Numbered from the stretch's first letter, positions 54,141-64,000 are shown. The stretch is DNA of 64,000 nucleotides from Tubulanus polymorphus (GCF_964204645.1 NC_134030.1:17489110-17553109); one strand, 5' to 3'. The notes: generated by a model from the letters alone, not told the origin. Translations and numbers: made by a program.

Positions 54141-54221
54141 TTTCTGTATTAATTCATTTAAATTTTGATTGCATAATGAAATTTTAAATACTGCAATATA
54201 ATTTTAATTCTTGATTACTCT

Positions 54222-54626
54222 TCAACTCTTGACTACTATTCTACTCAAGATATATGATTTTGAATTATCATCATGAATTGTTAAAACACGTGTAATTTTT
54301 ATAGCTAAGTTATCCAATATAATATCTCCTTGATTAAAACATTCTTTAATTTCATAATGGGTTATCTTTCTCTGATTAACGTTTAGAAAAGTTGTTCTAT
54401 TTTCTTTAATAATTTCTTTTTCTAACATGATTTTATATAGCATTATATTATCGCAAAATATATCTGATGTTTCAATTAATTCATTATTTTCAGATTTATA
54501 ATACTTATTTATATTTACTCCGGAAATATCTGTTAAATTATTGTTAACAGTTAAATAATATAATATTGAATTTATATATTTATTATTCATGTCTTTCGCG
54601 TGAACTTTAATTAATTTTGTGCACAT
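54222..54626 (-). CDS. Unidentified element protein (134 aa)
   Basis: MCTKLIKVHAKDMNN start, ISGVNINKYYKSENN, then NQRKITHYEIKECFNQGDII and an RVLTIHDDNSKSYILSRIV end. Intact. The N-terminal 87 residues are duplicated at 52856. No known domain recognised; the C-terminal third has a beta-rich look. Confidence 0.6.
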   Translation of the reverse strand: MCTKLIKVHAKDMNNKYINSILYYLTVNNNLTDISGVNINKYYKSENNELIETSDIFCDNIMLYKIMLEKEIIKENRTTFLNVNQRKITHYEIKECFNQGDIILDNLAIKITRVLTIHDDNSKSYILSRIVVKS

Positions 54627-54699
54627 TTATATATCAAATTTTTATTAAAATAGGTTAAAATTCAAAAAAGAGTTAGAGTTCGCTGAAACCTTACGCTTT

Positions 54700-54916
54700 A
54701 AAATATTTGTTTACCCTTATTGGATTATTTTCAAGAAATTTGTTATTGTATAGTTTAGTACAGCTTTTGCAATGTTTGTTTGCCATCTTTTTTAGTTTTA
54801 TTTTTTTGAAATTCTGTTAATGATTTATTCAATTCACACTTATTACATTTCTTATGGTATATCTTTATACCAACATTATTGTTTATATTCATAGCTTGTG
54901 ATTGTTCCGGCTCCAT
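54700..54916 (-). pseudogene. Second copy of truncated HNH-type gene
   Basis: Inverse copy of 52564-52791 with the same MEPEQSQ start (ATG at 54916). It differs by substitutions and a 2-base length change near 54770, so it is frameshifted. Confidence 0.65.
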
Positions 54917-54944
54917 TTATAATACATATTTTTATTAAAATTGA

Positions 54945-55762
54945 TTTCCATATTTGGAGTTATGATATTTTGATTTAAGATGGTGTGATTTATTGCCTCG
55001 AGTATAATATTTTCCACAATTACATAAAACACTTTCATTAGGATTATATTTAGGCGCAACAATTTCATCATCTAAATTACATTGAATTCCAATATCTTTA
55101 TAAGAATTATTATTATCAAATTCACATTGAATACCAATATTTGATGAATTTTCATTATAGATAATTGGTTTATCATCAAAATTTTAATAATATAATTGTC
55201 TTTTTTCGATTCTTAAGTTAATCAAATTATTGTAACCTCTAGAAAGTAGTAAATCATCATTTCTTTCATTGAAAGGAGTTTCAAGAATATTTATAATTTT
55301 TTCATCTAAAGTTCCTTTATGATTTAAAACTGTATTAAATATGTTAGGATTTTTGATTCCATTATCTATCGGTTCAATAATTAAATATGCTTCATTTGAT
55401 AATATTTGATTGATTATAGAAATATTATCAATTTTATATTGTCTTCTACTGAATTTGTTGCTGAGATATGATTTTTAATGTTAAATAATGAAAATAAGTT
55501 ATCATTATTCTTATTTCTAATATGACCTTTAGATTTTAAATGTTCTTTATAATATCTTTTATCACTGAATGATTGATTACATGTATCACATTTATATGTT
55601 TCTTTTTCATTCTTTAATTCATCTAATTTAGTTTCTAATATATCATCTTCATATTCTAGTTTCAATTTATTCTCTAAATGTGTTTTAGTTTTATTGTGTC
55701 TTGCTTTTTGGGATTTATCTATATTGATTACATGTTGGACAGTAGTACTTATTTGCTTCCAT
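54945..55762 (-). pseudogene. Second copy of zinc-finger gene
   Basis: Inverse copy of 51710-52545 (ATG at 55762). Two bases are missing in the first finger (near 55725), shifting the frame; the second finger is open at 55665-55414. The stop at the YY(stop)NF position is shared with the other copy, so that mutation predates the duplication or was spread by conversion. Confidence 0.7.
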
Positions 55763-55784
55763 TTTAATACTAAATTTTTTTTTT

Positions 55785-56000
55785 TAAATTGATTTTAGAA
55801 GTTCAATGATTTATATCATGTATTATTTCAATCACACTTTACTAACACTTCTAATGTTTAAAAATCTAACTCATACAAATATGAATATTGAAATAATGTT
55901 GTAAATATATCTATCTATATATCTATTCTATAAGAGCTTACACTTTTATATTGAATAATCTATCAATTTAAATGTTATTCATTTACATGAATATTTTAAG
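55785..56000. repeat. Right inverted repeat of the element
   Basis: Inverse of 44425-44640; see the left repeat. Confidence 0.9.
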
Positions 56001-56169
56001 AGTAATAGGGGTAATAGGCTTTCAGGTTAAAGGTTGAAGGGGCGAGTGAGTAAAAAATGAAAATAATAATAATTTACAGTTGAATTAGGAGTGTGCGCGA
56101 CTATTATTTTCATTTTTAACTCACTCGACCCTTCGACCTTTGATCTGAAAGCCTATTACCCCTATTACT
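56001..56169. repeat. Right foldback terminus
   Basis: 169-bp palindrome, AGTAATAGGGGTAATAGGCT at the start and AGCCTATTACCCCTATTACT (inverse) at the end. Shorter than the left one and with a different loop. Confidence 0.85.
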
Positions 56170-56185
56170 CCCAAGTTTAGTCCCG

Positions 56186-56240
56186 AGGGAGGGAGGGAGG
56201 CAGGGAGGGAGGGAAGCAGGCAGGCAGGCAGGGAGGCAGG
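56186..56240. repeat. GGGA/GGCA purine repeat at element border
   Basis: GAGGGAGGGAGGGAGGCAGG and similar units to 56240, immediately outside the element. Confidence 0.9.
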
Positions 56241-56331
56241 AAATGAGTTTTACGTACATCATACGCTCGTTAATGAATGTCGTAACAATAGATTGAACGA
56301 TTCAGTTTTTTTATCTGTTCATGGAAATAAA

Positions 56332-57807
56332 AAGTCACCATGTGTACGGCGTGTTCTAAATGAATGTTGGACATTCACTGCTGTTTTTGCCGTTGGTGCT
56401 GACGTAAGTTATCATTAGTTATCCGATGAATGACCGGCTTTTCCTAAATTCTCATCTAAATCATATATTCATTTTCGCTCATGTTTCCGTATATCAGGCG
56501 ATCGTCTTTCCGAGAGAGACTGGCGTATCGATTGGAGACACGTCCGACAGTGTTTACAACCGTCTGGAAATACATTACGACAACCCGCACAGAAAATCCG
56601 GTGCGTAGAAAAATTCGTTTTCGAGATATTTATTTGTCCTGCATTTAAGAAAAGCGTATAGTTCGGGGCCGGCCGGTTCATACTGTCGCGGGATCCTTTA
56701 ATAAAGAAAAACAATCGGGCCTGTCCGGGATTTGAACCCGGGACCTCTCGCACCCCAAAGCGAGAATCATACCCCGGTGGCTGTGATCAGATAGATCAGT
56801 GAAGATCAATCTGTTACCATCAATCGATCAATCAATTATGAAAGCTTGTTCATCTATAGGTATTATCTTTATTAAGACCAAAACATGTTAAATACTACAT
56901 CAATACACATTATGAAATGACGACGTAAAACTTCGCAATGAATCGTGTGAAAGAAGAGTAAAATATAAGTCCCACAATCACGAATTCGAAAAACGTGATA
57001 TCTTAATGTTAGACTTTATTAAAATTCAAATTTTCGATTTCTCACTAAGAATCGCCAAAAATGACTGTTATACGGTATATCAGAGTTCAAACCACAGGAT
57101 AAATGATTATTATCGGATATGATATTTCAGGTATGTACGATACATCTGGGGTGCGATTTACTTACACGTCGAAACTGCGTAAATACGACGTGGGTTTTAT
57201 GACGACTGGTGCGGATTTCGGCGAGCCACTTTCTAAAGTTATCCCTCCACGCCAAGAAAAGTTTGAATATCGTGGATTTTGTCCACGAGGATGCCTAGAA
57301 GGGGTGAGATGAGTTGTTTCGAATGTACTGCAGAAACGTATTTCAAAGGGTTTTTTTCAAATTCCAAAGAACGTAGTGAAAATGCAGTCACCTCCCTGAT
57401 GCAGTAAAAAAACAACGACAAAATCCAGTATTTGATGTTAGAAAATGAATTCATTGATTTCAGGCGTTTAAAGAGTACACCGGCGATGAAAAAGAAATCA
57501 TGTTTTTTTCAGTGTTCGGACATGCGCACTTTGCCGGAGTAGGAATTCGCATATGTCATTTCCGTGACGGTCTCGAGTTGCCATGGACATTTGACGATAT
57601 GTCCTACGATTTTTACTATCAGATATGGCGACCGCTAAGGGAACCTGTCATTGTAAAGCCGGTATGTAGTTTGCCTTTTGGAATGTTATCTTAATTTTGT
57701 CTTATTGTTTATATCTTGTTTCATATTAATTTGTGTATTTTAGGGCGATACGATAATGACCGAATGTACCTTCAATACCGAAGACCTCGAAAATGTGACT
57801 TACATAA
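56332..57807 (+). CDS. Copper type II monooxygenase (DBH/MOXD1-like), exons
   Basis: Five exons fit: about 56332-56403 (RVLNECWTFTAVFAVGAD), 56498-56600 (AIVFPRETGVSIGD ... NPHRKSG), 57131-57303 (GMYDTSGVRFTYTSKLRKY ... CPRGCLEG), 57464-57661 (AFKEYTGDEKE ... VFGHAHFAG ...), 57744-57807 (GDTIMTECTFNTEDLENVTY). All junctions have AG/GT borders and matching phases (0,1,0,0; last donor phase 1). The HAH pair and the MTECTFNT methionine are the CuB ligands of dopamine-beta-hydroxylase-type enzymes; LEIHYDNP is also typical. Such enzymes hydroxylate amines in the secretory pathway with ascorbate. Upstream (DOMON, CuA domain) exons are not seen; DNA upstream of 56.2 kb is the Polinton-like element. 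The 3' exon after 57807 is not found either, being replaced by repeats. Confidence 0.85.
56717..56782 (-). pseudogene. tRNA-Pro(TGG)-like pseudogene
   Basis: On the minus strand GGGGTATGATTCTCGCTTTGG...GTGCGAGAGGTCCCGGGTTC and AAATCCCGGACAGGCCC match the 3' three quarters of eukaryotic tRNA-Pro(TGG), with a B box and a following TTTTT terminator. The anticodon loop has one extra G, and the 5' acceptor strand and part of the D arm do not pair with CAGGCCC, so the gene is broken. It lies in the intron between the second and third monooxygenase exons. Confidence 0.75.
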
Positions 57808-57889
57808 GTACGGGTACATAGTGATATAAATCAGAGGATGGACAAATCATGATCAGCTTGAGCAGTCCCAATGAATGAGGAACCCTAAA

Positions 57890-58110
57890 ATAAATTACCC
57901 CAAAATGGTTCTCCCAAGAACCCTGTCAAGAACCATTTGATAATATTGAAAGGGGTTCTAACAATAACCCTTTATACGATATGGTTCTTCAAAGAACCTT
58001 TACCAGGGGTTCTTCAAGGAACCCTACGAAAAGGTTCTTTGAAGAATCTTTAGGGGTTCTCCCTGGGAGGCAAGCCCAAGAACCATTAAAGGTTCTAAGG
58101 TCCTAAGAGG
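57890..58110. repeat. GGTTCTT/AAGAACC palindromic cluster
   Basis: About a dozen GGTTCTT, AAGAACC and GGGTTCT words, with GGTTCTTCAAAGAACC and GGTTCTTTGAAGAATC as near-perfect palindromes. Looks like a small inverted-repeat element or a degenerated tandem. Confidence 0.75.
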
Positions 58111-58149
58111 ATAGCATTACGATTTATTAACAATTGCAGATGTAACGTC

Positions 58150-58385
58150 AAAAATCGAAAATTAGATGTTTCTTATTCGTGCGAGTTAAAGACTGCGGAA
58201 TTATATTGGATGAAATCGGTTCAGAGGCAGCATTACGATGAGCTTATATAGGACATTCGAAACAGCAAGAAGAATCAAACCGTTTCACATTTGAGACTGT
58301 ATATTGATGAACAGGGTGTCATCAGAATTGCCGGTCGTATTCATAATTCGCCGTTAGATACCGAAGCAAAGTACCCAGGAAGAAA
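58150..58385 (+). mobile_element. BEL/Pao pol relic, 5' part
   Basis: Encodes KTAELYWMKSVQRQHYDE, a stop, then VSHLRLYIDEQGVIRIAGRI and HNSPLDTEAKYP, the region between RNase H and integrase of BEL/Pao elements. It stops abruptly and continues, after a 2.7-kb interruption, at 61156. Confidence 0.75.
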
Positions 58386-58448
58386 GCCACTAAATATTTG
58401 GATGGATATATGAAAGCTGTGGGTACTGGAGTGTGTAATGGGTAGCGT

Positions 58449-58487
58449 AGTGTGATCTGTGTGCATTTGTGGCCAGCACACAGATCA
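58449..58487. repeat. Perfect short hairpin
   Basis: GTGATCTGTGTGC and GCACACAGATCAC (inverse) flank an ~11-base loop. Confidence 0.8.
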
Positions 58488-58925
58488 CATTGTTCATTGG
58501 GGATTAGTCCAGGACTCGCGAGATTTTCAACAACACGGAAGTAACGTGTAATACATGATGACTTGAATTGCATGACTACCTACCACCCCTCATTATTGTT
58601 GGAAAACTAAACGTTCCGCACTGACTAAAAATTAGTAATAATAATTAATAACATTTTAGAAATGGCCAGAATTTTAACTTAGGTTCTATCTCATTTTTAT
58701 TTTACAATTGCGATTGGTATAATTTGTTTTAAGCGGCCGTTAAGGCTTCATGTTTCGTCTGCAATTCACTGCAATTAGTTACGCAACTACGCGCATTTCA
58801 GTGTTTTTGGCAGCTGTACACTCAATCGGCACCGTTCGTGACTAGCTTCACTGCGGAATTATCATTAACATCGCCATATCACATCATCAACTTATATTGT
58901 GCCTTAAAACCCTAACAGCCGAAAT

Positions 58926-61124
58926 AATAAGCCTTTTTACAGTTTCCAGGCGCCATTTTTTTGGGTACCCGCCGGGTCCGCATTGTTGAATTTTTTGTCC
59001 CTATTTTTTCCCCGTTTAATATTTTTATTTCGTTCATATCTCTGGATTGGATAAAGATAGAAACAAAGTGAAAATATTGATTGACTCAGCTGATAATTAG
59101 TTTTTTTACTATGTTACTCAATCATAAAGTTAATGCAACAATGCGCGCTGGTGAGGTTATAAGCATTGATATCGTTTTCCCGATAATTCAACTTGAATTA
59201 TTGCTCAGCTCATTCAAAAGTTCGTAATTCTTACAAATTTTAATCTACATTTTTGAAATTTTCAGGATCAATAGCCATCTATATGTGGTCTTATATACTT
59301 TTTACCGTTTTCAATTATCTTTATCAATTTTTAAGTAATTGCGAGTCAAACTTCCAAAACACGTTTTCCCGGGTCCCCTGGGTGCATCTTTATATCAGGA
59401 AATTTCACAATTTCACCGTTTCCTACTTTGTTGAAAATCAATTTATTAAGTAACCATGGAAATAAGGGCACCTAGGTTTTTGAAAAATGGTTATTAAAGA
59501 TATATACTCTCTAGGATTTGTCAAAATAAACAAAATAACCCAGGTGTTGCTTTAACCAGCTACCTAGGTTCACAACAGATCATTTTGTCCAACGTGTTTC
59601 ATTCGATTCCAAAACTGCACGTACGGGTATACGATTGCAAATGTGAAAGTCAGACATTATGTGGCACATGTATGAGAACCACAGTCTCAATGCTGCGTCG
59701 CATTGACGTCGCAAATTTGCATGGCTACTTACGTGAAGTGGGCTAATACAGACCTTGTATGATCAAAACTGACTTAGAATTCGTGCCAAATCTCAAAATA
59801 ACTATCAAACACACGAGATCAATTTTGACAGAAAGTAAACGAATGTTATTTTCCTCAATATATACTAATATATTCCAAAGTTCCAATCTTTGCAACACAA
59901 TCGACTAAGCCTAATATATTCAAATTCAATTTGAAACACCTTCCAGCTCGTGTCACGATCAGTAATAAAGATCGAACATCGAACGTTCTCAAAAAAGAAA
60001 ACCCGATCCAACGGTTTGCAAACGTCAAGTTTGACACAACCGTGGCTGCTTCCATTTGCGTGGAGCTGCTGCTGAAAATTCAAAAATGTAAATCGGGTAC
60101 CGGTATTTAACTGAAGACCGAGTGCTCGCCATTACACCATGGTATTTCTGATGGTTAACTTTTGAGCAACTGGCTCCGGCAGAATCACCTGCCAACGGCC
60201 ATATTTGATGCAATATACTGTGAAACGATATAATATAGACGGGAGATCAATGAAACTTAAATGCTTGACACTAAGACTTATTTCGACTTTTTTGACTATC
60301 TTAGATGATTGGGAGAGGGGTCCAAAAATAAGGACATTTTCCGTAGATTAAGGCTGTGAGTAGGGTGCCCCTCGGTGTTGAAACAAATACATCCAAAACA
60401 ATTTAATTTGCAAGAGGATGAATGTTAGATTTGTAAGTTTTATGCGATCACTGTCTTGACAAAGATGGTAATCTTAATGGGAAGGAGCAGGGGTCCGGAC
60501 TACCGACCCTCCAAACCCGTAGTCTGTCCCTGTGTTACTAGAAATATATCTCTATTTACCATTTTTTTTCAAATAACTAGGTGCCCTTGTTTCCATAGTT
60601 ACTGAAAATTTTGATTTTAACAATGTAGGACCGGTTAAATTGGCAAATTTCTTGATATAAATATGCACACATGATACTCTAGAAAACGTGTTTTGGAAGT
60701 TTGACTCGCAATTACTTAAAAACTAATAAAGATAATTAAAAACGGTAAAAGGTTTATAAGACCACATATAGATGGCTATTGATCCTGAAAATTTCAAAAA
60801 TGTAGATTAATATTTGTAAGAATTACGGACTTTTGAATGAGATGAGCAATAATTCAAGTTGAATTATCGGGAAGACGATATCAATGTTTATAACTTCACC
60901 AGCGCACATTGTTGCATTAACTTTATAAATGAGTGATATCATAAAAAAGTTTATTATCAGCCGAGTTCATCGATATTTCTACTTTGTTTCTATCTTAATC
61001 AAATCCAGAGATATGAACGAAATAAAAAAATTAAACCGGAGAAAAATAGGGACAAAAAATTCAACAATGCGGACCCGGCAGGTACCCAAAAAAATGGCGC
61101 CTGGAAACTGTAAAAAGGCTTATT
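58926..61124. mobile_element. 2.2-kb element with ~540-bp terminal inverted repeats
   Basis: Left end AATAAGCCTTTTTACAGTTT, right end its inverse CTGTAAAAAGGCTTATT. Arms match over about 540 bp (58926-59465 against 60585-61124). The ends are flanked by GAAAT on both sides (58921-58925 and 61125-61129), a likely 5-bp target duplication. The 1.1-kb centre has no transposase frame, so it is non-autonomous. Part of the family is seen as a solo end at 36550-37014. Confidence 0.85.
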
Positions 61125-61155
61125 GAAATGCACACACGATTTCTATCATTGAAAA

Positions 61156-62485
61156 TTGAGAGAGTGGCTGTGTTTATGTTCTGCTGCTTCGCGTAAATCC
61201 AGCGGGGTGGCGCCACCGCGCGGAGTGGGGCCGATACGTCCAGTATTGATTCCTAAATGTGAGTTTGCCGCTTTGATCGTCAAGAAATCGCGTAGAGCTT
61301 GTTTTCATCTGGGAACAAAGAATACTATAGCCAAAATTCGTGAGCGATACTGGATAACTTCCGTTCGTCCGTTTGTAAAACGCATACTGCGTAAATGACG
61401 TGTGCCATGTCGTAAAATAGCAGGCTCACCATATTGCTTGCCAAATTCGCCGCCTTTACCGCAGAGCCGTGTCTCAGACGTACCGCCGTTTTTCTACACC
61501 GGACTAGATTTCCTAAGGCCGCTGTTAGCTGAGAAACAAAAGACTTACGTCTGTCTTTTTACGTGTGCGGCAACCAGGGCTATACATTTAGATTTAGTGA
61601 CAGACTAGAGCACGGGAAGTTTTATTCAAGCATTCCGCAGATTCGTTAGCCGTCGTTCGCTACCTAGAGAACTTTATTCCGACAATGCTTCAACCTTTGT
61701 CAGAGCGTCTACTGAAATAGCTAAACTTCTTTCGGCCAGTGAGGTGAAAAATCACGTAGCTTCCTTGGGTATCACGTGGTAAGCGTGCGCCGTGGCATGG
61801 CGGATACTGGGAGCGTTCAGTCGGCCTTGTAAAATCTTGTATTAAGAAAACGTTTGGTCGCCAAAACTTATCGTTTGAGGAATTAAGAACAGCGATCACC
61901 GAGGTGGAGGCCATTTTAAACGACCGTCCACTTACCGTATTATCGACGGACGTGACAGACGATGACCCCTTTACTCCGTTGCATCTATTGATTGGTCGTA
62001 AACTTACTTCGCTACCGCAGATCCGTGTAGAATAGTCTGAACGTGATGACCCAGAGTTCGTGATAGATCAGACTGATATCGATAAAAGAGTAAGATATCG
62101 GGATTATTATTGTCGTTTAGACGTCGTGGGATTAACGAATATCTTAACAGTTTACGCGAATGGCATATATACGCTAGTAAGAATAACTCGGAACATTCGC
62201 GTTGGGGCAGTCGTTCTTATACACGATGACTTACCACGCCTTAAATGGAAGAATAGTGTGATTACCGATCTTATTCGAAGTTCCGTTAATTTGGTGCGTT
62301 CCGCGACTGTTAATACTTCTTCTGGAGTAACGAATAGACCAATAAATAAACTTTATCCATTGGAAATTGACTGTTACAGTATTCATAATGTGCGTGGCGG
62401 GAGGCCCCCTGTTGGAAATTCTGAAAATCGCGAGGTTTACGCCATTACGTTCTACAACTTTAAGGAAAGCTGCGGTAATTGCTAA
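61156..62485 (+). pseudogene. BEL/Pao integrase relic, 3' part
   Basis: 61156 onward: a damaged zinc-binding region with HLGTKNTIAKIRERYWI, FVKRILRK and (next frame) GSPYCLPNSPPLPQSRVSD; then the integrase core with FFYTGLDFLRPL (first D), YVCLFTCAATRAIHLDLVTD, LYSDNASTF (second D) and a WHGGYWERSVGLVKS (E) block, and NDRPLT plus TPLHLLIGRK. At least four stops or frame changes (61396, 61606, near 61780, 62033). The DxxG and RAIHLDLV motifs are typical for Pao/BEL. The C-terminal frame 62060-62485 continues the same protein (ITRNIRVGAVVLIHDDLPRLKWK). Confidence 0.85.
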
Positions 62486-63300
62486 TTGAGAAAATTAAAA
62501 AGATGATATGAACTGTGTGATTTATCGTCGTTTATGATAATGTTGACCTTTTGGGCCCCGGGAGTGTCCTGAATTGTGTTTGGCTTATGTGTGTGTGGTA
62601 TTAACTCGGGATTTGGCCTTTATTTCTGTAACCCATCTTCATGCCTGACCAGGCATTATATTGTGTATGATAAGTCGAAGAATAAAGTTGAGTTAGTGTT
62701 GTACAGAAAATCATATGGGTTAGTTCGTTCCTATCTATATTCCTGCAGAATTTAGGAAACTAGCCTGGGAGTCATACTGGAAATCATGGAGTCTATAAAT
62801 GTCTCCGAGGCTACGATCCTGATTCCTCTGTGGATAAAATCCTGATTTCAATGTGGATAGAATGCCGATTCCGTTAAGGATACACTGATTCCACATAATT
62901 TAGCCTGTGCGAATCAAAAAAATTAACAAAATTCATACAACGATTAACATAGTTTGTTGTAATTTATTTCATGTCTTTATCGTGACAATGTTTTGGACGG
63001 GTGCCCGCCACTGAGTCAAGATTAGACAGGTTTCCGTGATGCTAGAATGATCTGTCTGAGAATTCCTTATCATATATATATTGAATAATTGCCAAACACT
63101 TTGGTCTCAATTCTGCGTCAAACATTGGTATTCTAAAAAACATAACAAAGCAAAATTGATGTATCACAGGCGCATTTATTCTGTATGGATTCATACGTCA
63201 TATGATGTCATAGGGAGAATTCATAGAGATGCAGGCATCTTTTCGAATATGTAGTAAGAGATGTCACGTGTCAATTTAGGTCGGTTATATGCAATTTACC
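62486..63300. other. Non-coding, small repeats
   Basis: No gene. GATTCC...GTGGATA words at 62818-62900 are related to those at 14373-14415. The last, short exon of the asparagine synthetase gene should lie somewhere here on the minus strand but cannot be pinned down. Confidence 0.4.
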
Positions 63301-63491
63301 TTGTAATGTTGTAATGCTCTACCGGAAGCTTCAGTTGAACCGATCCATCTTGGAGTCCAGTAATACGGCAACCAGTGAGACTGATTCGGGTAATACTTCT
63401 CAAATAGACTGCGATAGTAAAACGATTCTTTAGTTGTAGGTGTATTGAACGGGTATTTCGTTTCAACATCCTTCATCATATCATCGGTTAT
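63301..63491 (-). CDS. ASNS: Asparagine synthetase, penultimate(?) exon
   Basis: Acceptor GTGTATTTCAG on the minus strand precedes ITDDMMKDVETKYPFNTPTT; the exon ends in GRALQHYK followed by GTAAAT. TPTTKESFYYRSLFEKYYP and WLPYYWTPRWI are conserved near the C-terminus of eukaryotic glutamine-dependent asparagine synthetase. The enzyme makes asparagine from aspartate, glutamine and ATP in the cytosol. In phase with the exon at 63866-64000; only a few residues are expected after HYK. Confidence 0.9.
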
Positions 63492-63529
63492 CTGAAATAC
63501 ACGTTAATACGATTGATTCGTCGGTAGGG

Positions 63530-63725
63530 CGACCTCTAGTGGTTAAATGGTTTAACTCAGTTGCATGGTTGATTGGAGGACTGTGAACTCAAGTGGTCCC
63601 CGGTTCGAAACCACTTCGGGCATTGGCTGTCAAGATACACTTGGACTAAAACTGTGATAACTTAGTCAGGTTGTGAGTCATAACAACCAATGAATGGCCT
63701 CTTCAATTTCAATTTCTCTTAAGAT
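63530..63725 (+). mobile_element. tRNA-derived SINE candidate
   Basis: A-box-like TAGTGGTTAAATGG at about 63537 and B-box GGTTCGAAACC at about 63602, about 65 bp apart, then GGGCATTGGCTGTC and an AT-rich tail to TTTCAATTTCTCTT. Lies in the asparagine synthetase intron. Confidence 0.5.
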
Positions 63726-63865
63726 CTACTAGGCTCACACTGTTAGTTGCAGTGGGGACGTAAACTCTCCCAACTACTTAATGAATTGATTGTAGTGGAT
63801 GTAACGATTAGAGACGACGCAGGGTTCGAATCCCGCATTGTAAACGGTATACTACTAACACGTAC

Positions 63866-64000
63866 AATTCTCTCCATATTTTCCTGTAACACGTGAAACC
63901 ACGATCTCTCCGGGGGTGAAATGCCGTCACTGAATCCCTCTTTCGGCCGCCACAGAATCTCATCCGGAAGTAGACCCGTACCGGAAAAAGCCTGACGCAA
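63866..64000 (-). CDS. ASNS: Asparagine synthetase exon, runs off window
   Basis: Minus strand: LRQAFSGTGLLPDEILWRPKEGFSDG-type sequence (here RQAFSGTGLLPDEILWRPKE) then RSWFHVLQENMERI with donor GTACGTG. This is the synthetase-domain region just before the C-terminus; it splices in phase 0 to the exon at 63491. The upstream exons, including the glutaminase domain, lie beyond the window. Confidence 0.92.

Larger units (their letters stand above)
54365..55849 (-). repeat. Internal inverted duplication, right arm
   Basis: Inverse partner of 51630-53117, contiguous with the right terminal repeat. Confidence 0.9.
43987..56169. mobile_element. Polinton/Maverick-like element, ~12.2 kb
   Basis: Bounded by AGTAATAGGGGTAATGGGCT at the left and the inverse AGCCTATTACCCCTATTACT type sequence at the right. 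Inverted repeats extend inward: 44425-44640 matches 55785-56000 inversely. It carries retroviral-type integrase with chromodomain, an A32-like packaging ATPase, a capsid-like protein and several membrane or coiled-coil proteins, the hallmark set of Polintons/adintovirus-like elements. No protein-primed DNA polymerase B and no cysteine protease are seen. Many genes carry in-frame stops or frameshifts, so this copy is defective. A clear target duplication was not found (TATCGA left, CCCAAG right). Base composition is far more AT-rich than the host genes. Confidence 0.85.

Noticed and set aside
63815-63845. B-box word GGGTTCGAATCCCGC as a tRNA gene
   Set aside because: No A box or cloverleaf pairing nearby.

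Overview
This is eukaryotic genomic DNA: genes are interrupted by introns with GT/AG borders, there are long AT-rich non-coding stretches, and mobile elements are dense. The gene content is a short rhodopsin-type GPCR family, a membrane-anchored FkbM-type methyltransferase, a NACHT/NLR gene, a DBH/MOXD1-like copper monooxygenase and asparagine synthetase. The transposon load is Ty3/gypsy with a tRNA-Leu primer site, Penelope-like, BEL/Pao, a Polinton-like element and many foldback elements. Together these suggest a marine invertebrate, most likely a lophotrochozoan (mollusc, brachiopod, annelid or relative). The species cannot be read from the sequence.

Layout. 1-6.5 kb: repeats, a GPCR fragment cut by a (CAT)n tract and then by a foldback shared with the large element at 44-56 kb, a relic of that element, and a 24-bp minisatellite that flips orientation. 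6.5-7.5 kb: FkbM-type methyltransferase. 7.5-11 kb: foldbacks and tandem repeats. 11.2-12.0 kb: an intact histamine-methyltransferase-like gene (minus). 13.3-13.7 kb: a second GPCR fragment. 15.2-16.6 kb: a seven-helix GPCR with one frameshift. 16.8-17.35 kb: Penelope-like 3' end with a GIY-YIG domain. 17.56-26.92 kb: a nearly intact Ty3/gypsy element (minus) with gag, pol and a third, apparently spliced zinc-finger ORF. 27-31 kb: foldback and tandem repeats. 31.0-39.9 kb: an NLR locus in which four tandemly duplicated, phase-matched start exons lie upstream of one NACHT exon; the fourth carries a RHIM-like amyloid motif. 40-43.8 kb: foldback, LINE fragment, satellite. 43.99-56.17 kb: a 12.2-kb Polinton-like element with integrase, packaging ATPase, a capsid-like protein and a 1.5-kb internal inverted duplication, but no DNA polymerase B. 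56.3-57.8 kb: exons of a copper monooxygenase. 58.1-62.5 kb: a BEL/Pao relic split by a 2.2-kb foldback element with a 5-bp target duplication. 63.3-64.0 kb: the last exons seen of asparagine synthetase (minus), running off the window.

Most striking is the NLR locus. All four candidate start exons end in phase 1 and join in frame to the NACHT exon at 37233. One carries VQMGDNNTM, which fits the RHIM core. This looks like a set of interchangeable N-terminal signalling exons on one NLR, although the NACHT exon has several frameshifts and may be a pseudogene or contain assembly errors. The Polinton-like element is second in interest: foldback ends, HNH and zinc-finger genes at the termini, repeated early in-frame TAA codons, and an unusual central gene in place of a polymerase.
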